From assembly GCA_032209605.1 (NCBI GenBank), contig JASFXZ010000016.1:3410001-3474000 (forward strand): 64,000 bases of DNA, written 5' to 3'. Every line of letters begins with the position of its first letter. Positions within the stretch are counted from its first letter, which is position 1. The position numbers and the translations under genes were made by a program. The DNA is from Mactromeris polynyma (taxonomy: Eukaryota; Mollusca; Bivalvia; Venerida; Mactridae). Shown one piece after another: positions 23,991-34,769 of the stretch. The notes under the pieces are model-generated. The model was not told the origin of the DNA. It did no database searches and saw only the letters and a list, made by a program, of their open reading frames with translations.

Positions 23991-24645
23991 TATACTGTTA
24001 TAGATTTCAAGTAAGAAAAAATGAGACAAATCATATTCATGTGTGATGTTAAGACAGCTAGACCCAGATCTGAAGTTTGAATGCTGTTACTGCTAAATGT
24101 CATATTCTGACCAATTTATTCTGTATAGAACACGCAGATATATACTATATATATATGTTCTTTATTGTCCTTAACAACATAATTATTCTAAAGTCTCCAG
24201 TATGTCTGTCCACTTTATGAAACTTTCAATTCCTTATGTGTACAAAATGTTTTCTATAAATGGTCCCAGTGGTAATTTTCTTCGTATATTCAGATTTTAA
24301 ACAAATGTCTCACAATTTGTGAAAACAAATCACTTTCAATCATTTATCATTCCACTTGTTGTCTGGGTTAAATTATTAATAAGGTGTTTATTAAGAAGAG
24401 TATTATGAGCATATTTCCTTCATTGAAACAGACGAATGTAACTTGACTGCACCAAAGGTCTTTTTTACATATCTCAAATTTAGACTGCAAGACACCAGCT
24501 ATGCTATTTAAATTCCTATAATGACTTTGCTCTATAGATACACGTCTGCTATGATTTGTCATTGTATGCATTAGTGATTTGATATTGAATTATACCTCTT
24601 GCTTGAAGATAGGTAGATATTATATTTTGATATTATTATTCCCAG

Positions 24646-24745
24646 GAGATTATGGAAGAGTTAGAGATGGAAAGAGAAAGGCGATGGAAGGCAGAAGCAG
24701 CAGCCAAGAAGCTTGTGGAACATATGCAGACACTCTCTACAAAAG
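24646..24745 (+). CDS. LRRCC1: LRRCC1-like gene, exon c
   Basis: The 100-base exon lies between ATTATTCCCAG and GTTTTG. Thirty-three codons (EIMEELEMERERRWKAEAAA...) plus one base give a phase-1 donor. The peptide is a strongly charged heptad-type coiled coil, and the ELE-ERERRWKAE block resembles the start of the LRRCC1 coiled coil. The donor is slightly non-consensus, but its phase fits the next exon. Confidence 0.85.
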
Positions 24746-24815
24746 GTTTTGTACAATTACATATGTCATTTTATTGACTGGCTCTGAATTTTTTTATTGC
24801 CAGCGCTCTGAGTAC

Positions 24816-25041
24816 GAAAGCCTATTAGTGCCACTAATAAGCGCAGTAATGTATAAAACTCTTAATAGCCCAAAAAAAGATATAATGCCAAATTTTGCAT
24901 ATGAACGTGAAGAAAAGGCATTATTTTAAGTTTTAATGGCATTGTTACGAGTTATAAAAGGCGCACAAGAGTTTAGGAAAGCATCATTACACTAAAAATG
25001 CATTATTACGAGTTTCAGTGGCCATAATAGGCTTTCATATC
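24816..25041. mobile_element. MITE family D, ~226 bp
   Basis: The ends are inverted repeats: CGAAAGCCTATTAGTGCCAC on the left and GTGGCCATAATAGGCTTTC on the right. It begins about 70 bp after the exon c donor. Inner GCATTATTACGAG/GTTACGAG words add secondary symmetry. Non-coding. Confidence 0.6.
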
Positions 25042-25150
25042 TGAGAAATGTACTTTGTTGTGTTTATTTATGAGAGACTCTGTATTAAGTATGAAATTGC
25101 TTTAAAATATTGGCAAATATTTTTCTGGATCAACTAGGATCTGGGATCAG

Positions 25151-26183
25151 CTGGTCCTTTGTGAACACAGTGTCTGGTCCTTTGTGAACACAGCGTCTGG
25201 TCCTTTGTGAACACAGTGTCTGGTCCTTTGTGAACACAGCGTCTGGTCCTTTGTGAACACAGTGTCTGGTCCTTTGTGAACACAGCGTCTGGTCCTTTGT
25301 GAACACAGCGTCTGGTCCTTTGTGCACACAGTGTCTGGTTCTTTGTGAACACAGCGTCTGGTCCTTTGTGAACACAGCGTCTGGTCCTTTGTGAACACAG
25401 TGTCTGGTCCTTTGTGAACACAGTGTCTGGTCCTTTGTGAACACAGTGTCTGGTCCTTTGTGAACAGTGTCTGGTCCTTTGTGAACACAGTGTCTGGTCC
25501 TTTGTGAACACAGTGTCTGGTCCTTTGTGCACACAGTGTCTGGTTCTTTGTGAACACAGCGTCTGGTCCTTTGTGAACACAGCGTCTGGTCCTTTGTGAA
25601 CACAGCGTCTGGTCCTTTGTGAACACAGTGTCTGATCCTTTGTGAACACAGTGTCTGGTCCTTTGTGAACACAGTGTCTGATCCTTTGTGAACACAGTGT
25701 CTGGTCCTTTGTGAACACAGTGTCTGGTCCTTTGTGCACACAGTGTCTGGTTCTTTGTGAACACAGCGTCTGGTCCTTTGTGAACACAGCGTCTGGTCCT
25801 TTGTGAACACAGCGTCTGGTCCTTTGTGAACACAGCGTCTGGTCCTTTGTGAACACAGCGTCTGGTCCTTTGTGAACACAGCGTCTGGTCCTTTGTGAAC
25901 ACAGCGTCTGGTCCTTTGTGAACACAGCGTCTGGTCCTTTGTGAACACAGTGTCTGGTCCTTTGTGAACACAGCGTCTGGTCCTTTGTGAACACAGCGTC
26001 TGGTCCTTTGTGAACACAGCGTCTGGTCCTTTGTGAACACAGCGTCTGGTCCTTTGTGAACACAGTGTCTGGTCCTTTGTGAACACAGCGTCTGGTCCTT
26101 TGTGAACACAGCGTCTGGTCCTTTGTGAACACAGTGTCTGGTCCTTTGTGAACACAGTGTCTGGTCCTTTGTGAACACAGCGT
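25151..26183 (-). repeat. 23-bp tandem repeat, ~45 copies
   Basis: The unit CTGGTCCTTTGTGAACACAG plus CGT or TGT repeats 45 times; one unit near 25464 lacks 2 bp. The main variation is CGT versus TGT, a CpG transition; others are GAACAC/GCACAC and GGTCC/GGTTC. The minus strand is open in all three frames (332-401 codons), a consequence of a stop-free unit whose length is not a multiple of three. Confidence 0.96.
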
Positions 26184-26626
26184 CTGCTGCCATTACAGAC
26201 TGTAACATGTGTGACATTATTAAAGATATTTCTTTCATCTGTCTTGTTTGAATGGGTATCTTAATTAAATTTATCTTACTGAAGAATTCTGAGAAATTGT
26301 GATAAACTAAATGCACTGTTGGTAACCAAATTATGGTGTACATTTTAAGCAAAGAGAGTTTCTGTGTTCTGAAATATCAGTACAAATAGGATGTTCGCTA
26401 CATGTTCTTAGCTCCCTTCGGTCAGATATACCTTTGATCATGAGACATCTGGTTCATAAACTGACACAATCTTGACTCAACATATTTTGAATTGTGTTGA
26501 TTGTTTATGATAGCTTTGATTAGTGCTTGTATGGCAAATTCTTCAAAGCATTTGAGAACTGAGAAATATTGGAACAAAACCAAACTGGTTAACTAAGTTG
26601 GTATATGATTGACAGTGTGTTATAGG

Positions 26627-26803
26627 CAATCAGACCTCGTTTATTCGAAAACCTTCTATCCCAATACTTTGTATCATCCGAAATAAATATCAGGTCCCGA
26701 TGTATCTTCAGAGACATGTCGAATTGAATGGGTTATTCCAAACCATATATTATCAGAAATGAAATTATAGACCTGACGAATTCTAATTAACTAGGTCCGA
26801 CTG
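26627..26803. mobile_element. MITE family A, copy 2, beside exon d
   Basis: Same family as 1118-1300. The right end is AGGTCCGACTG followed by TA; the left end (CAGACCTCGTTTATTCGAAA) is slightly eroded. It ends 17 bp before the exon at 26821, so the pyrimidine tract of that acceptor begins right at the element's edge. Confidence 0.7.
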
Positions 26804-26820
26804 TATATATTTCTATTCAG

Positions 26821-26939
26821 CAAAAGAAGACGGAGATATGAAGGAACTCGCCATTGATGCAACTTCCAGATTGAAACAAACTGTGATGAATGAAAGAGAA
26901 ACAAAACTCCGACTTCATGAAGAGAATCAAACATTAAAG
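26821..26939 (+). CDS. LRRCC1: LRRCC1-like gene, exon d
   Basis: The 119-base exon lies between TTTCTATTCAG and GTACAG. Two bases complete the codon begun in exon c (GCA, Ala), then 39 codons follow (KEDGDMKELAIDATSRLKQT...) to a phase-0 donor. The peptide continues the coiled coil. The exon is squeezed between two MITEs, one ending 17 bp upstream and one starting about 13 bp downstream. Confidence 0.87.
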
Positions 26940-26952
26940 GTACAGTGGAACT

Positions 26953-27478
26953 ATTGTAAAACCTCAATAATAAGATCACCCTTGGGACCCTTGAAAACTG
27001 GTCTTAATATTGAGGTGGACTTAATATGGAGGTTGAATAAAGAGCAAAACAGTAAAAAACGGACTTGGCTGTAATTCGCTGTGTGGTTATTATTTCTTTT
27101 TGTGTTTTGAATGTATGTTAAATTTCCCTTTCCCCTGTGCTAGTCTTTCACTTTGTATAGTGTTCAGGTTTCTACCTATTGTTGCCAGCTGTCTTGACTT
27201 GTCCTATGATCTTTTCCATCCATTAATTCCCCCCCCCCCCAACTGGTTGTCCTCTTTGATTTTCCTAGTTATTCCTTATGGTCAGCCAGGCCATTCCTTG
27301 CGCCTCTGTAACCTATGGAACCTTTAACCTCCTCAAGTGCCTTATGTTTTGTGGATTGTTGTTTTCCCGGAGGTATTATGTATGTGGCGTTCCCTGTAGC
27401 AACTAGTTCTCTCTCTTTTGGAAATGGTGTTTCGAGGTGGTCTTATTATTGAGGTGGTCTTTAAGTGAGGTTTTACTA
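26953..27478. mobile_element. MITE family B, copy interrupted by another repeat
   Basis: The left part (TGTAAAACCTCAATAATAAG to about 27065) and right part (about 27432-27478, ending AGTGAGGTTTTAC) match the two halves of the copy at 3777-3956. About 360 bp between them contain the dispersed parent repeat of the 52-bp satellite. Confidence 0.65.
27080..27425 (+). repeat. Dispersed parent repeat, longest single-unit copy
   Basis: The order matches the minus strand of the 52-bp array locus: TCCATCCATTAATTCCCCCC (right flank of the array), then CAGGCCATTCCTTGCGCC (part of one unit), CCTCAAGTGCC, TTGTTGTTTTCC and TTCCCTGTAGCAAC. One 52-bp-like unit is present instead of 51. It lies inside a MITE, so it arrived as an insertion. 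Exact ends were not resolved. Confidence 0.6.
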
Positions 27479-27912
27479 TTGTTGCATCCCTTGTTTCAGT
27501 GCTTTACAAGCATGCAACTAATTCTATACAATAAACAAAATCCACGTCCAGGATTGACTTGTACAGTGGAACCCCTCAAAACCGGAACCTCAGTAAATCG
27601 GAATTCCCTCTAAACCGAACAATTTGCGTGGTCCCAATTTTTTCTGTTCTATTTTCATTGTGTAAAAACCTCTGTAAACCGGAACCCCTCTATTCCGGAA
27701 ACCGAACAAGATTTCCATTATTTCTAAACAATTTCAACAGTAATTTACCCCTCTAAACCGAACAGCAATTTATGACACCTAAAGTGTTTAGACAATAAAT
27801 GTGTTTACACGGGGTTTTCACACCTTACCCTAATCTGTTATGACTTCAATCGGCAGTAGCTACACGTTTGTTAACTTTATGACGCACGGTGCGCGGGTAA
27901 ATAGGTACAGTG

Positions 27913-28204
27913 CAAGGGCGGATTCAGGGGGGGGCGGAAGGGGCGTACGCCCCCCCTAAAATCGTCCGTGCATACGTAATTTTATTTTGTTCTGAATGAG
28001 AAAAGGACTAAATGTGTATTTTTTTCATTGTGTAAAGAAAGTAGATAGGTAAATTACTTTTTCAATACAAAATAAAGTATTTCTGAATCCTCAGAATGCA
28101 CCAGATGGATCCATTATTTTCAAAATTTTCCGGGGGAGCATGCCCCCGGACCCCCCTAGACCACTTTACGCCCCCCCTAACCCAAAATCCTGGATCCGCG
28201 CCTG
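27913..28204. mobile_element. 292-bp nested insertion with hAT-like ends
   Basis: The ends CAAGGGCGGATTCAGG and CCTGGATCCGCGCCTG are inverted repeats (13 of 16 match). The flanks are CAGTG at 27908-27912 and 28205-28209. The other pogo copy, read on its minus strand, has a single GGTACAGTGTGATAAT at the same place: an empty site. A minus-strand frame reading PGFWVRGG is a by-product of the element. Confidence 0.85.
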
Positions 28205-28515
28205 CAGTGTGATAATCCCAATTATTAACGACAAAAGAAAGTGACAGTTTGCAAACATCATTAACAACTTTTAATTGTTGACCATACACATCAATTGATG
28301 TTTTCAATAATTTATTTAATGATGAATGCTACAGTAGGTGACTGTTCAATTGATCTTTTGTTAAAAGAATCAAATTATCATTCTAGTTAATGAGCGTATT
28401 AGCAGAGTAAAGACGAGTGCAGGTATTGTTGTTTAAACTAACAATAATGTGAAACAATTTTGTTGTTTTATCAATCAGTTTCTGTCAGATTGATTTTACC
28501 ATTTACACAATCAAC

Positions 28516-28661
28516 ATGTCTGCGTCTCCGAAGAATAGAATTGTCACTTGATGACAAAATTAAATTGATCAATGAGTCAGAATCTGTTCCGAACCGACAA
28601 TCATGGTAAAGTGCAAAGTTTGGGATTGGCAAATCAACTGTTTCTGACATCCTGAAGTTAA
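28516..28661 (+). pseudogene. Pogo-like transposase N-terminal HTH remnant
   Basis: With a frameshift and a stop removed by eye, the segment reads like a CENP-B/Psq-type helix-turn-helix: DDKIKLINESES in one frame and AKFGIGKSTVSDILK in the same frame after a stop. This is the DNA-binding start of pogo-family transposases. The DDE catalytic domain is missing. Confidence 0.65.
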
Positions 28662-29514
28662 TGCATTTCCTAAAACCCCTCTAAACCGGAAACCCCTCTA
28701 AACCGATTTAGAGGGGTTCCACTGTACCATCTTTTTGCAGCTTAAACAAAGTGCACATGATGACATTTATGTTGTAATATAATAATTGTTAATCCCCTAC
28801 TCCAAACTGAAGGATATGATATAGGTAGGTGAGAATTACTTTGATTTAAATATTTATCTTTTAATCAATCGTATTGTATAGTTATATGCTGAACTATTTG
28901 AATCGAGAAATCAGTAAAATTGTTCATTCAAAGCTGATCATCTTCTCTGAGCACTTGACAAACTGCAGACGTGTAATCAAGATGCAGAAAAAAAATGAAA
29001 TTTGCAAGCAAAGCATTTAAAATGTAGCTGATGCAGATGCAGATTTATTTCGAATCTTTGACTGAAAATGACTTTCTGATTGGTTTAATGTTTCATTTCA
29101 GGAAATATCTTAAATTTTATGGTAATAAATGGTTTCCGATTCCGTGTCAGTGACATGCATATAATATTGAACAGTGTTTTATCTAGGATTTGATGGACCC
29201 ATTCCTATAATTGGTCCGTGCTAATGTTAGTGGCAAAAACTTTATTATTGGAATAAAATCTTCTAAATGTGGTCCTTGATTGATATGTTTTGTTATTTAT
29301 TTGCTATTCTTCCCTTTCCATGTGAGAATTGGTTTGTGTCTTTTAATTTAATTGTAAATATAAAAATAATTTCATTAAGAGTCTTCTCTTATATCATAGG
29401 AATATTTTTTATATTTTTCTGTTGGTCCCTTTTATACCATTGAAGTACAATGTAGAACTATTTAATTTTTGGCAAATAAATAATGATGTAATTTGTTATA
29501 TAAATAAGCCTATC

Positions 29515-29785
29515 AGTCTGCCCGGTCAGCTCAGTGGTTAGAGTGGAGGCTGATACCGGGAGATTCAGACTCATTTCCTAGGCTGAACAGGTCATGTCCT
29601 ATACTGACGTTTGGCAACAGTCATTTGTTCTACTTCTGATTCATGTGCTGAAGTTGTCAGCTGTTTGCGAAAGGGCAAGTGTTTGCTGGTTGTTAATTAA
29701 TTCCAGGAAATCTGGTTTTTCCAACTAACTGCTGTATATAACTGAAAAATTTGTGAAAACGATGTTTAACCCGATTAGAAAAAAA
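29515..29785 (+). mobile_element. tRNA-derived SINE with GTATATAACTGAAA tail
   Basis: The head GCCCGGTCAGCTCAGTGGTT is A-box like; the B-box is eroded. The 3' part GCTGTATATAACTGAAAAAT and GTTTAACCCGAT matches the tail of the SINE at 30213, so the two share a 3' domain but differ in body. Confidence 0.65.
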
Positions 29786-30212
29786 GAAATATCTTTAAAA
29801 AAAGATAAACGGCGTAGATAGAATACCGTTAAATGAAGTAATGTTTTTTTGCAACATGTTGGAAAATATATCCTTACAAAAATTTAACTCGGATCACATC
29901 TTTTGAAAACGCCGTTTGGTGCCTCTTTGATGAACGAAAACCCCGTTTGCTGCTTCTTGGGTGAAAATATGATTGGTCAGATTTTAAAAAGCCCGCTTCG
30001 TGGACAACATTTGGTTGGTAAAAAATGCAGGTCAAAATCAATGTTATACAGCTACGTTATACAGCTACGCCGCAAAATTCTTAAATAGACTGGTCTGAAA
30101 TACTCCCAAAGTCGGGTGTATCTCCGTGGCAAGTATGTGTTGTTTTGAATCCAAATTTTATAAATTGACATTTCTTAATCCATTGAAATATTTTGTAACA
30201 TAGTATATACAG

Positions 30213-30483
30213 GGCCCCGCGGCCGTGGTCCAGTGGTTAGTGCGCTGGACTTGTAACCCGGTGATCTGGCTTTGATTCCCAGTCGCGGCAGGTCATACCC
30301 TTCCATGAAAATTTGACAAAAATGTCGATTTTCCTCCACATGTGGAGAAGTTGCCGGCTCCTTGTGGAAGGGTAAGTTAGTACTGGTAAGAATTCAGTCT
30401 AGGAAAAACTGGTTAGGTGAACCGGCCGCCGTATATAACTGAAATATCGTTGAGAAACGGCGTTAAACCCGATGAAACAAACA
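30213..30483 (+). mobile_element. tRNA-derived SINE with 11-bp target-site duplication
   Basis: The head has GTGGTCCAGTGGTTAGTGCG and a B-box-like GCTTTGATTCCCAG, with TGT at the anticodon position. The 3' domain is GGCCGCCGTATATAACTGAA, then GGCGTTAAACCC. Perfect AGTATATACAG duplications at 30202-30212 and 30484-30494 prove a unit insertion. Confidence 0.85.
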
Positions 30484-30608
30484 AGTATATACAGAATATA
30501 TCCTCGGATTGAGGTCAATTTTTTGTCAAATATATATTGAAAGCGAGCGTAGCAAGCGAGCCCTCTTCTTAACCAATAAGATTTTACTTAGTATCTACTA
30601 ACTGACTT

Positions 30609-30810
30609 AGAATTAAACCTACATTTTGATTGGCCGATACGCATGCAAATTTCAACGCGCAATCTGGAACATGTGTGTAACGCTCATACAGATTCGCAGT
30701 AAGCGGAGCTTAAAAAGCCCGCTAAAAGTCGAAATTCTTACTGAATAAGCGTAGTACTTAAGGGGAGCCGTGCTGTCATTTCATTGGCTGAAAATGTAGG
30801 TTGTATTCTA
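30609..30810. mobile_element. Small inverted-repeat element
   Basis: TAGAATTAAACCTACATTTT (from about 30609) is mirrored by AAAATGTAGGTTGTATTCTA (to about 30810). The ~200-bp span includes GC-rich text and 'ACGCATGC'. It is probably a MITE; target duplication not seen. Confidence 0.45.
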
Positions 30811-31019
30811 AATATTGTTTATTTGGATTTTGTTAATACCGGAATGAAAATCAATGTTAATTCACAATGCTATGAGGTACAAAGCAAGGTTGCAGTATAT
30901 ATTCAACTTGAATTTCACATACTATAAAATGATGCAAGTATTGTGATTCAATGGGGCAATAATCTAGCTTTATTTGTTGTTAGCAAAAAGTATCTGCATT
31001 TAATTTTGTATGTTCCCAG

Positions 31020-31154
31020 GAACAACTACAAGAAGCTGTGGAACATTTATCTAAGAGTAAAACTATACAGAATGAACAAGCTAAAGCTATCAAACAGATG
31101 GATGAAATTGCTACCAAGGAAGAAAGAGAAAAGATGAAGCAGCAAACACATGAG
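31020..31154 (+). CDS. LRRCC1: LRRCC1-like gene, exon e
   Basis: The 135-base exon lies between TTCCCAG and GTGAGT and holds exactly 45 codons (EQLQEAVEHLSKSKTIQNEQ...), phase 0 at both ends. It is rich in Lys, Glu and Gln with heptad spacing, so it continues the coiled coil. The next exon recognised is 14.4 kb away and also phase 0, so a phase-0 exon could be hidden between them. Confidence 0.87.
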
Positions 31155-31399
31155 GTGAGTGGTCAGCTTTATTTGTTTTGAAAACCAACCTTTTTGGGGT
31201 GCCTCGACATACCAGTATATTGCAATGTGCAGCCAAACTGTATTGTAAGAAGATATGGAGTTCTGTTTTTTTACAATATATTTCTTTTGCTGTTGGATAG
31301 AAAGTAACTGACTACAAACTATTATTTAGTCATGAAAGCCTTAAGTTAGTCCAAAAACTGAATTAATGATGACTACTGTTTTAAGTCAATCTGAGCACA

Positions 31400-32260
31400 A
31401 AGTGTCCAAGGAGAGCTATATTGGGATCGATCGCCCTGTGTCTCACAGTCTGTCATGTGATCGCCCTGTGTCCGTCGTCATCCGTCATCAACAATTCAGC
31501 TTGTTAATGCGCTAAAGTAACATCTTTTACTTGATATGGGTGTACCTTGGTCAGAATGTTTGTCTCGATGAAATTACAGCCAAGTTTTGAAAGTTTGAAA
31601 GTGGGGTAAAAAACTGGGTCACTAGGTCAAATTTTAGTAAAACTATGTTAACACTCTAGAGGTTATACTTTTGGCTTATATCTATATATATATATATATC
31701 TATAAGAGACATGGTAAAAATGTTTGCCTTAATCAAGCTTGGTCCTGTTTTTAAACTTGGTCATCAGGGGTCAAAAACTAGGTCACTAGGTCAAATTATA
31801 GAAAGGCTGTGTTAACACTCGAGAGGTAATCTTTTTTACTATATTTGCATTAGACATGTTATAAGTGTTTTCCTAAATGCAATTTAGATAAACTTTGAAA
31901 CTAAGTTGTCTGGGATCAAAAAATAAGGTCACATGGTAAAATTGTAGAAAATCCTCTGGAGGTCAGAGCTTTGGCTCAATCCTGATGAAACTTGCTCACA
32001 ATGTTTGGCTCAACAAAAGCTTGGTCAAGTTTGATTCTGGGTCATTTTCGTTCTAAAAGTGGACACTACATCCTACATTTTTTACCTGAACTACATGAAA
32101 CTTGTTGTTTGTTTGAATGAAAGTAAGTCATCTTCAATAGTGGGTCATATAGTGTAAAAAACGAGGTCTCACAGCTAAATCATAAAAAATCCTCGTGGAC
32201 ACTCTGTCAATATGACAATTAGTTATTGTAGGGATATTTCATTGTCAGTGTCATTGTTGG
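31400..32260 (+). repeat. Dispersed repeat (CTAGGTCAC family), long copy
   Basis: Repeated words GGTCAAATT, CTAGGTCACTAGGTCA, TTAACACTCTAGAGGT, ATCCTGATGAAACTTGCTCA match the family at 19170-19560. A TA microsatellite interrupts it. Non-coding. Confidence 0.55.
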
Positions 32261-32689
32261 GGGTCCTCTTCAAAGTCTTTTAAAATATTGTCAAGAATAA
32301 AACTTGTCCCATGAAAGCAATTTTTGTTATAAAGTTTCGTCCATTTGCCCATCCATGACTTTGATATCCAGTTAACTGCATCGTTTCTGCACTCTAGCCC
32401 GAGTACTGTTCACATTTATGACAGATATTGAGGGAGATGTTTTTTATTCTCCCTTTCAACCTGTTATACAATGTACAACAGCTGAATATAGTCCATAAAT
32501 GTATAATGTCATACAGTACATCATTTATGACTTAAACAAATTATTTTATAAAAAAAAACTGTATTAATATGTATATGACTTGTACAACCTTAAATTGTGA
32601 TGAAATGGATTTGAAGATTCTCATTTTTTATGTTAACCTTTTCCAATATTTAACACTGGTTTAATTTTAAAGATGATTAAAGACTTAGG

Positions 32690-32900
32690 TATATGTCTTA
32701 AAGAACAATCCTGAAGATGTAATAGAGAGAAATAAGTTGCTTCAATAATCCATAAAACATTAGGCATTGGAGGAGTCTCAAGGGTACATGATAATTATGT
32801 AAGGAAATAGAGGTGCAAGGAATAAAACATACAGGAGAAAATGTTATACTGTCTGTGAATAGGTTAGTGTCTGGTATATGGAACATTTTGTAGCTGGTTT
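32690..32900 (-). repeat. Diverged copy of the parent repeat of the 52-bp satellite
   Basis: Plus-strand words GAGGTGCAAGGAATA, AGGAGTCTCAAGGGTA, CCATAAAACATTAGGCATTG align in order with the array unit and its left flank. One unit only, strongly diverged. Confidence 0.45.
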
Positions 32901-33159
32901 ATTGGTTTACTTGCATGAAATAATTGTATTAGAAACAAAGCATGTCATTAAATAATTTGATATAGCTCTTTGATATATTTTCTACTTTATAAGTTTAATA
33001 AATCATTGTCAGTTATATAGGTTACCTCTTTGGTTGAGAACAGAAATTAGTCTGCGGTACAGCAGTTTTATACAATTTTTGCTTCTAATGACAGATTTAT
33101 GGAACTTGAATTAAGTGGGTAAATTTGCTCATGTTATACAGGATTGTCTACTATACTTC

Positions 33160-33376
33160 AGGGATTTCCCTTACGCAGAAACATTGAGTCCCTGACTCCC
33201 TTTTCTTTCTATGGACTCCCATTTTCCACTTACTGTGCATCCCTGGGATCCCTAAAATAAACCTTTGTAAGTATAAACTGCATATCTGGGACCCTGCAAA
33301 GTTACTAAGGACCCCCAATTTGTCAAACACATGGGTCCAAGGACCCTTAGCTGAAAAATCCTAGGGAAAACCCTGT
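33160..33376. mobile_element. hAT-like MITE, ~217 bp
   Basis: The ends CAGGGATTTCCCT and AGGGAAAACCCTG are inverted repeats; the inside is a series of GGACCC/GGGTCC words. The flanking duplication is unclear. A relative with CAGGGTTTTCCCT ends lies at 61591-62090. Confidence 0.55.
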
Positions 33377-33908
33377 CACTTGCATTTGCAATATTGCATA
33401 AACAAACACACTTTACCAAAAGCTCTTGTCTGATTATAATAGGAGCATTTGTAGCGTAGATACAAGTGGAATGTTAATGCTTACAAGCATTTAGGTTGCT
33501 TGAGGAATCATAAACGACTGAAAAGATCATTCATTTTCATGTTTCTAAGTAAGTTTTAGATACAAAAGTTGTTATTTTTACCCCCCCCTTCCCTTTCCAG
33601 CCCTTGAATGGCAAAGGAGCATAAAGTGTTGCCCCTGTCCATCAGTGGTGAACAATTTGTTTCCGATCAATAATTCTTCAAAGGATCGATGAATTAAATT
33701 ATTACTGGGCACATGAGCATTAGTGGTAAAATACAGATTAAGTTCGTTTTGGGTTATAATCCACCCAATGTTTGGAGGAGTTGTGACCCTTTTTTGACTT
33801 AAAAGCCCTTAGCTGGGGCCATCCATATCCTATGGATATCTCTAGCTATTCATAACTAAGTGATATGCAACAGTAATGTATTTTTACTTACCCAATTGTT
33901 ATACTATA

Positions 33909-34535
33909 AATCCACAAATCTGACTTTTTCCATACTGAACAGCCTTAGTTTGATTCAAGGTTATTCAAATTTACTTTTAATCCACAATTCTGACTTTTTC
34001 CATACTGAACAGCCTTAATTTGATGAGAGGTTATTCAAATTTACTTTCAATCCACAATTCTGACTTTTTCTATACTGAACAGCCTTAATTTGATGAGAGG
34101 TTATTCAAATTTACTTTCAATCCACAATTCTGACTTTTTCCATACTGAACAGCCTTAATTTGATGAGAGGTTATTCAAATTTACTTTCAATCCACAATTC
34201 TGACTTTTTCTATACTGAACAGCCTTAATTTGATGAGAGGTTATTCAAATTTACTTTTAATCCACAATTCTGACTTTTTCCATACTGAACAGCCTTAATT
34301 TGATGAGAGGTTATTCAAATTTACTTTTAATCCACAATTCTGACTTTTTCCATACTGAACAGCCTTAATTTGATGAGAGGTTATTCAAATTTACTTTTAA
34401 TCCACAATTCTGACTTTTTCTATACTGAACAGCCTTAATTTGATGAGAGGTTATTCAAATTTACTTTCAATCCAAAATTCTGACTTTTTCCATACTGAAC
34501 AGGCCTACTTTGAAGACAGGTTATTCACCTTTATT
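33909..34535. repeat. 70-bp tandem repeat, ~9 copies
   Basis: The unit AATCCACAATTCTGACTTTT, TCCATACTGAACAGCCTTAA, TTTGATGAGAGGTTATTCAA, ATTTACTTTC repeats nine times; first and last units are the most diverged, as expected at array edges. Non-coding. Confidence 0.95.
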
Positions 34536-34769
34536 GTTCAACATGTTTACTCATTATTTAATGAGCTCTAACATGTTGTATCAAATGGTCATGCTGTCAT
34601 CTATGTCCTGTCCCAGTGTTTATTGCATGTTAAATTGAATTATCTACAATGTCATGGGATACAAAACATGGCCATACATAATTAATGTCTTGTTTTTTTA
34701 CAAATTATTTTATGATTAATGAAGGATACACGATTATTGGTTTGGTGCTTTTTTAATTTTTTCCTTTGA

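Larger units (their letters stand above)
16882..24645 (+). other. LRRCC1 intron 2 (7.8 kb)
   Basis: A phase-0 intron. Apart from the listed repeats, 16890-19160, 19570-20800, 21270-21950, 22025-22510 and 24000-24640 show nothing convincing. A 48-codon open stretch after a TTTGTAG at 18475-18618 was noted but is not called. A short AT run lies near 24142-24158. Confidence 0.6.
27564..28724 (+). mobile_element. Pogo-like DNA transposon, deletion derivative, copy 1
   Basis: The ends CAGTGGAACCCCTCAAAACC and its inverted counterpart TTAGAGGGGTTCCACTG are flanked by TA. Inside are many 'CTCTAAACCG' words and a decayed helix-turn-helix transposase start (28516-28661). Without the 292-bp nested insertion it is about 865 bp, close to the inverted copy at 55651-56538 (888 bp). 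The ends and domain fit the pogo/Tigger group. Confidence 0.8.

Noticed and set aside
24579..24929. 116-codon plus-strand frame starting at 24579
   Set aside because: It overlaps exon c in a different frame and continues into a MITE.
25130..26352. Minus-strand frames of 332-401 codons
   Set aside because: By-product of the stop-free 23-bp unit in all frames.
28062..28307. Minus-strand 81-codon frame with PGFWVRGG
   Set aside because: Lies in the nested MITE and its flank; this kind of translation is a common transposon by-product.
30213..30290. A functional tRNA gene
   Set aside because: It is the head of a SINE with 11-bp target duplications.
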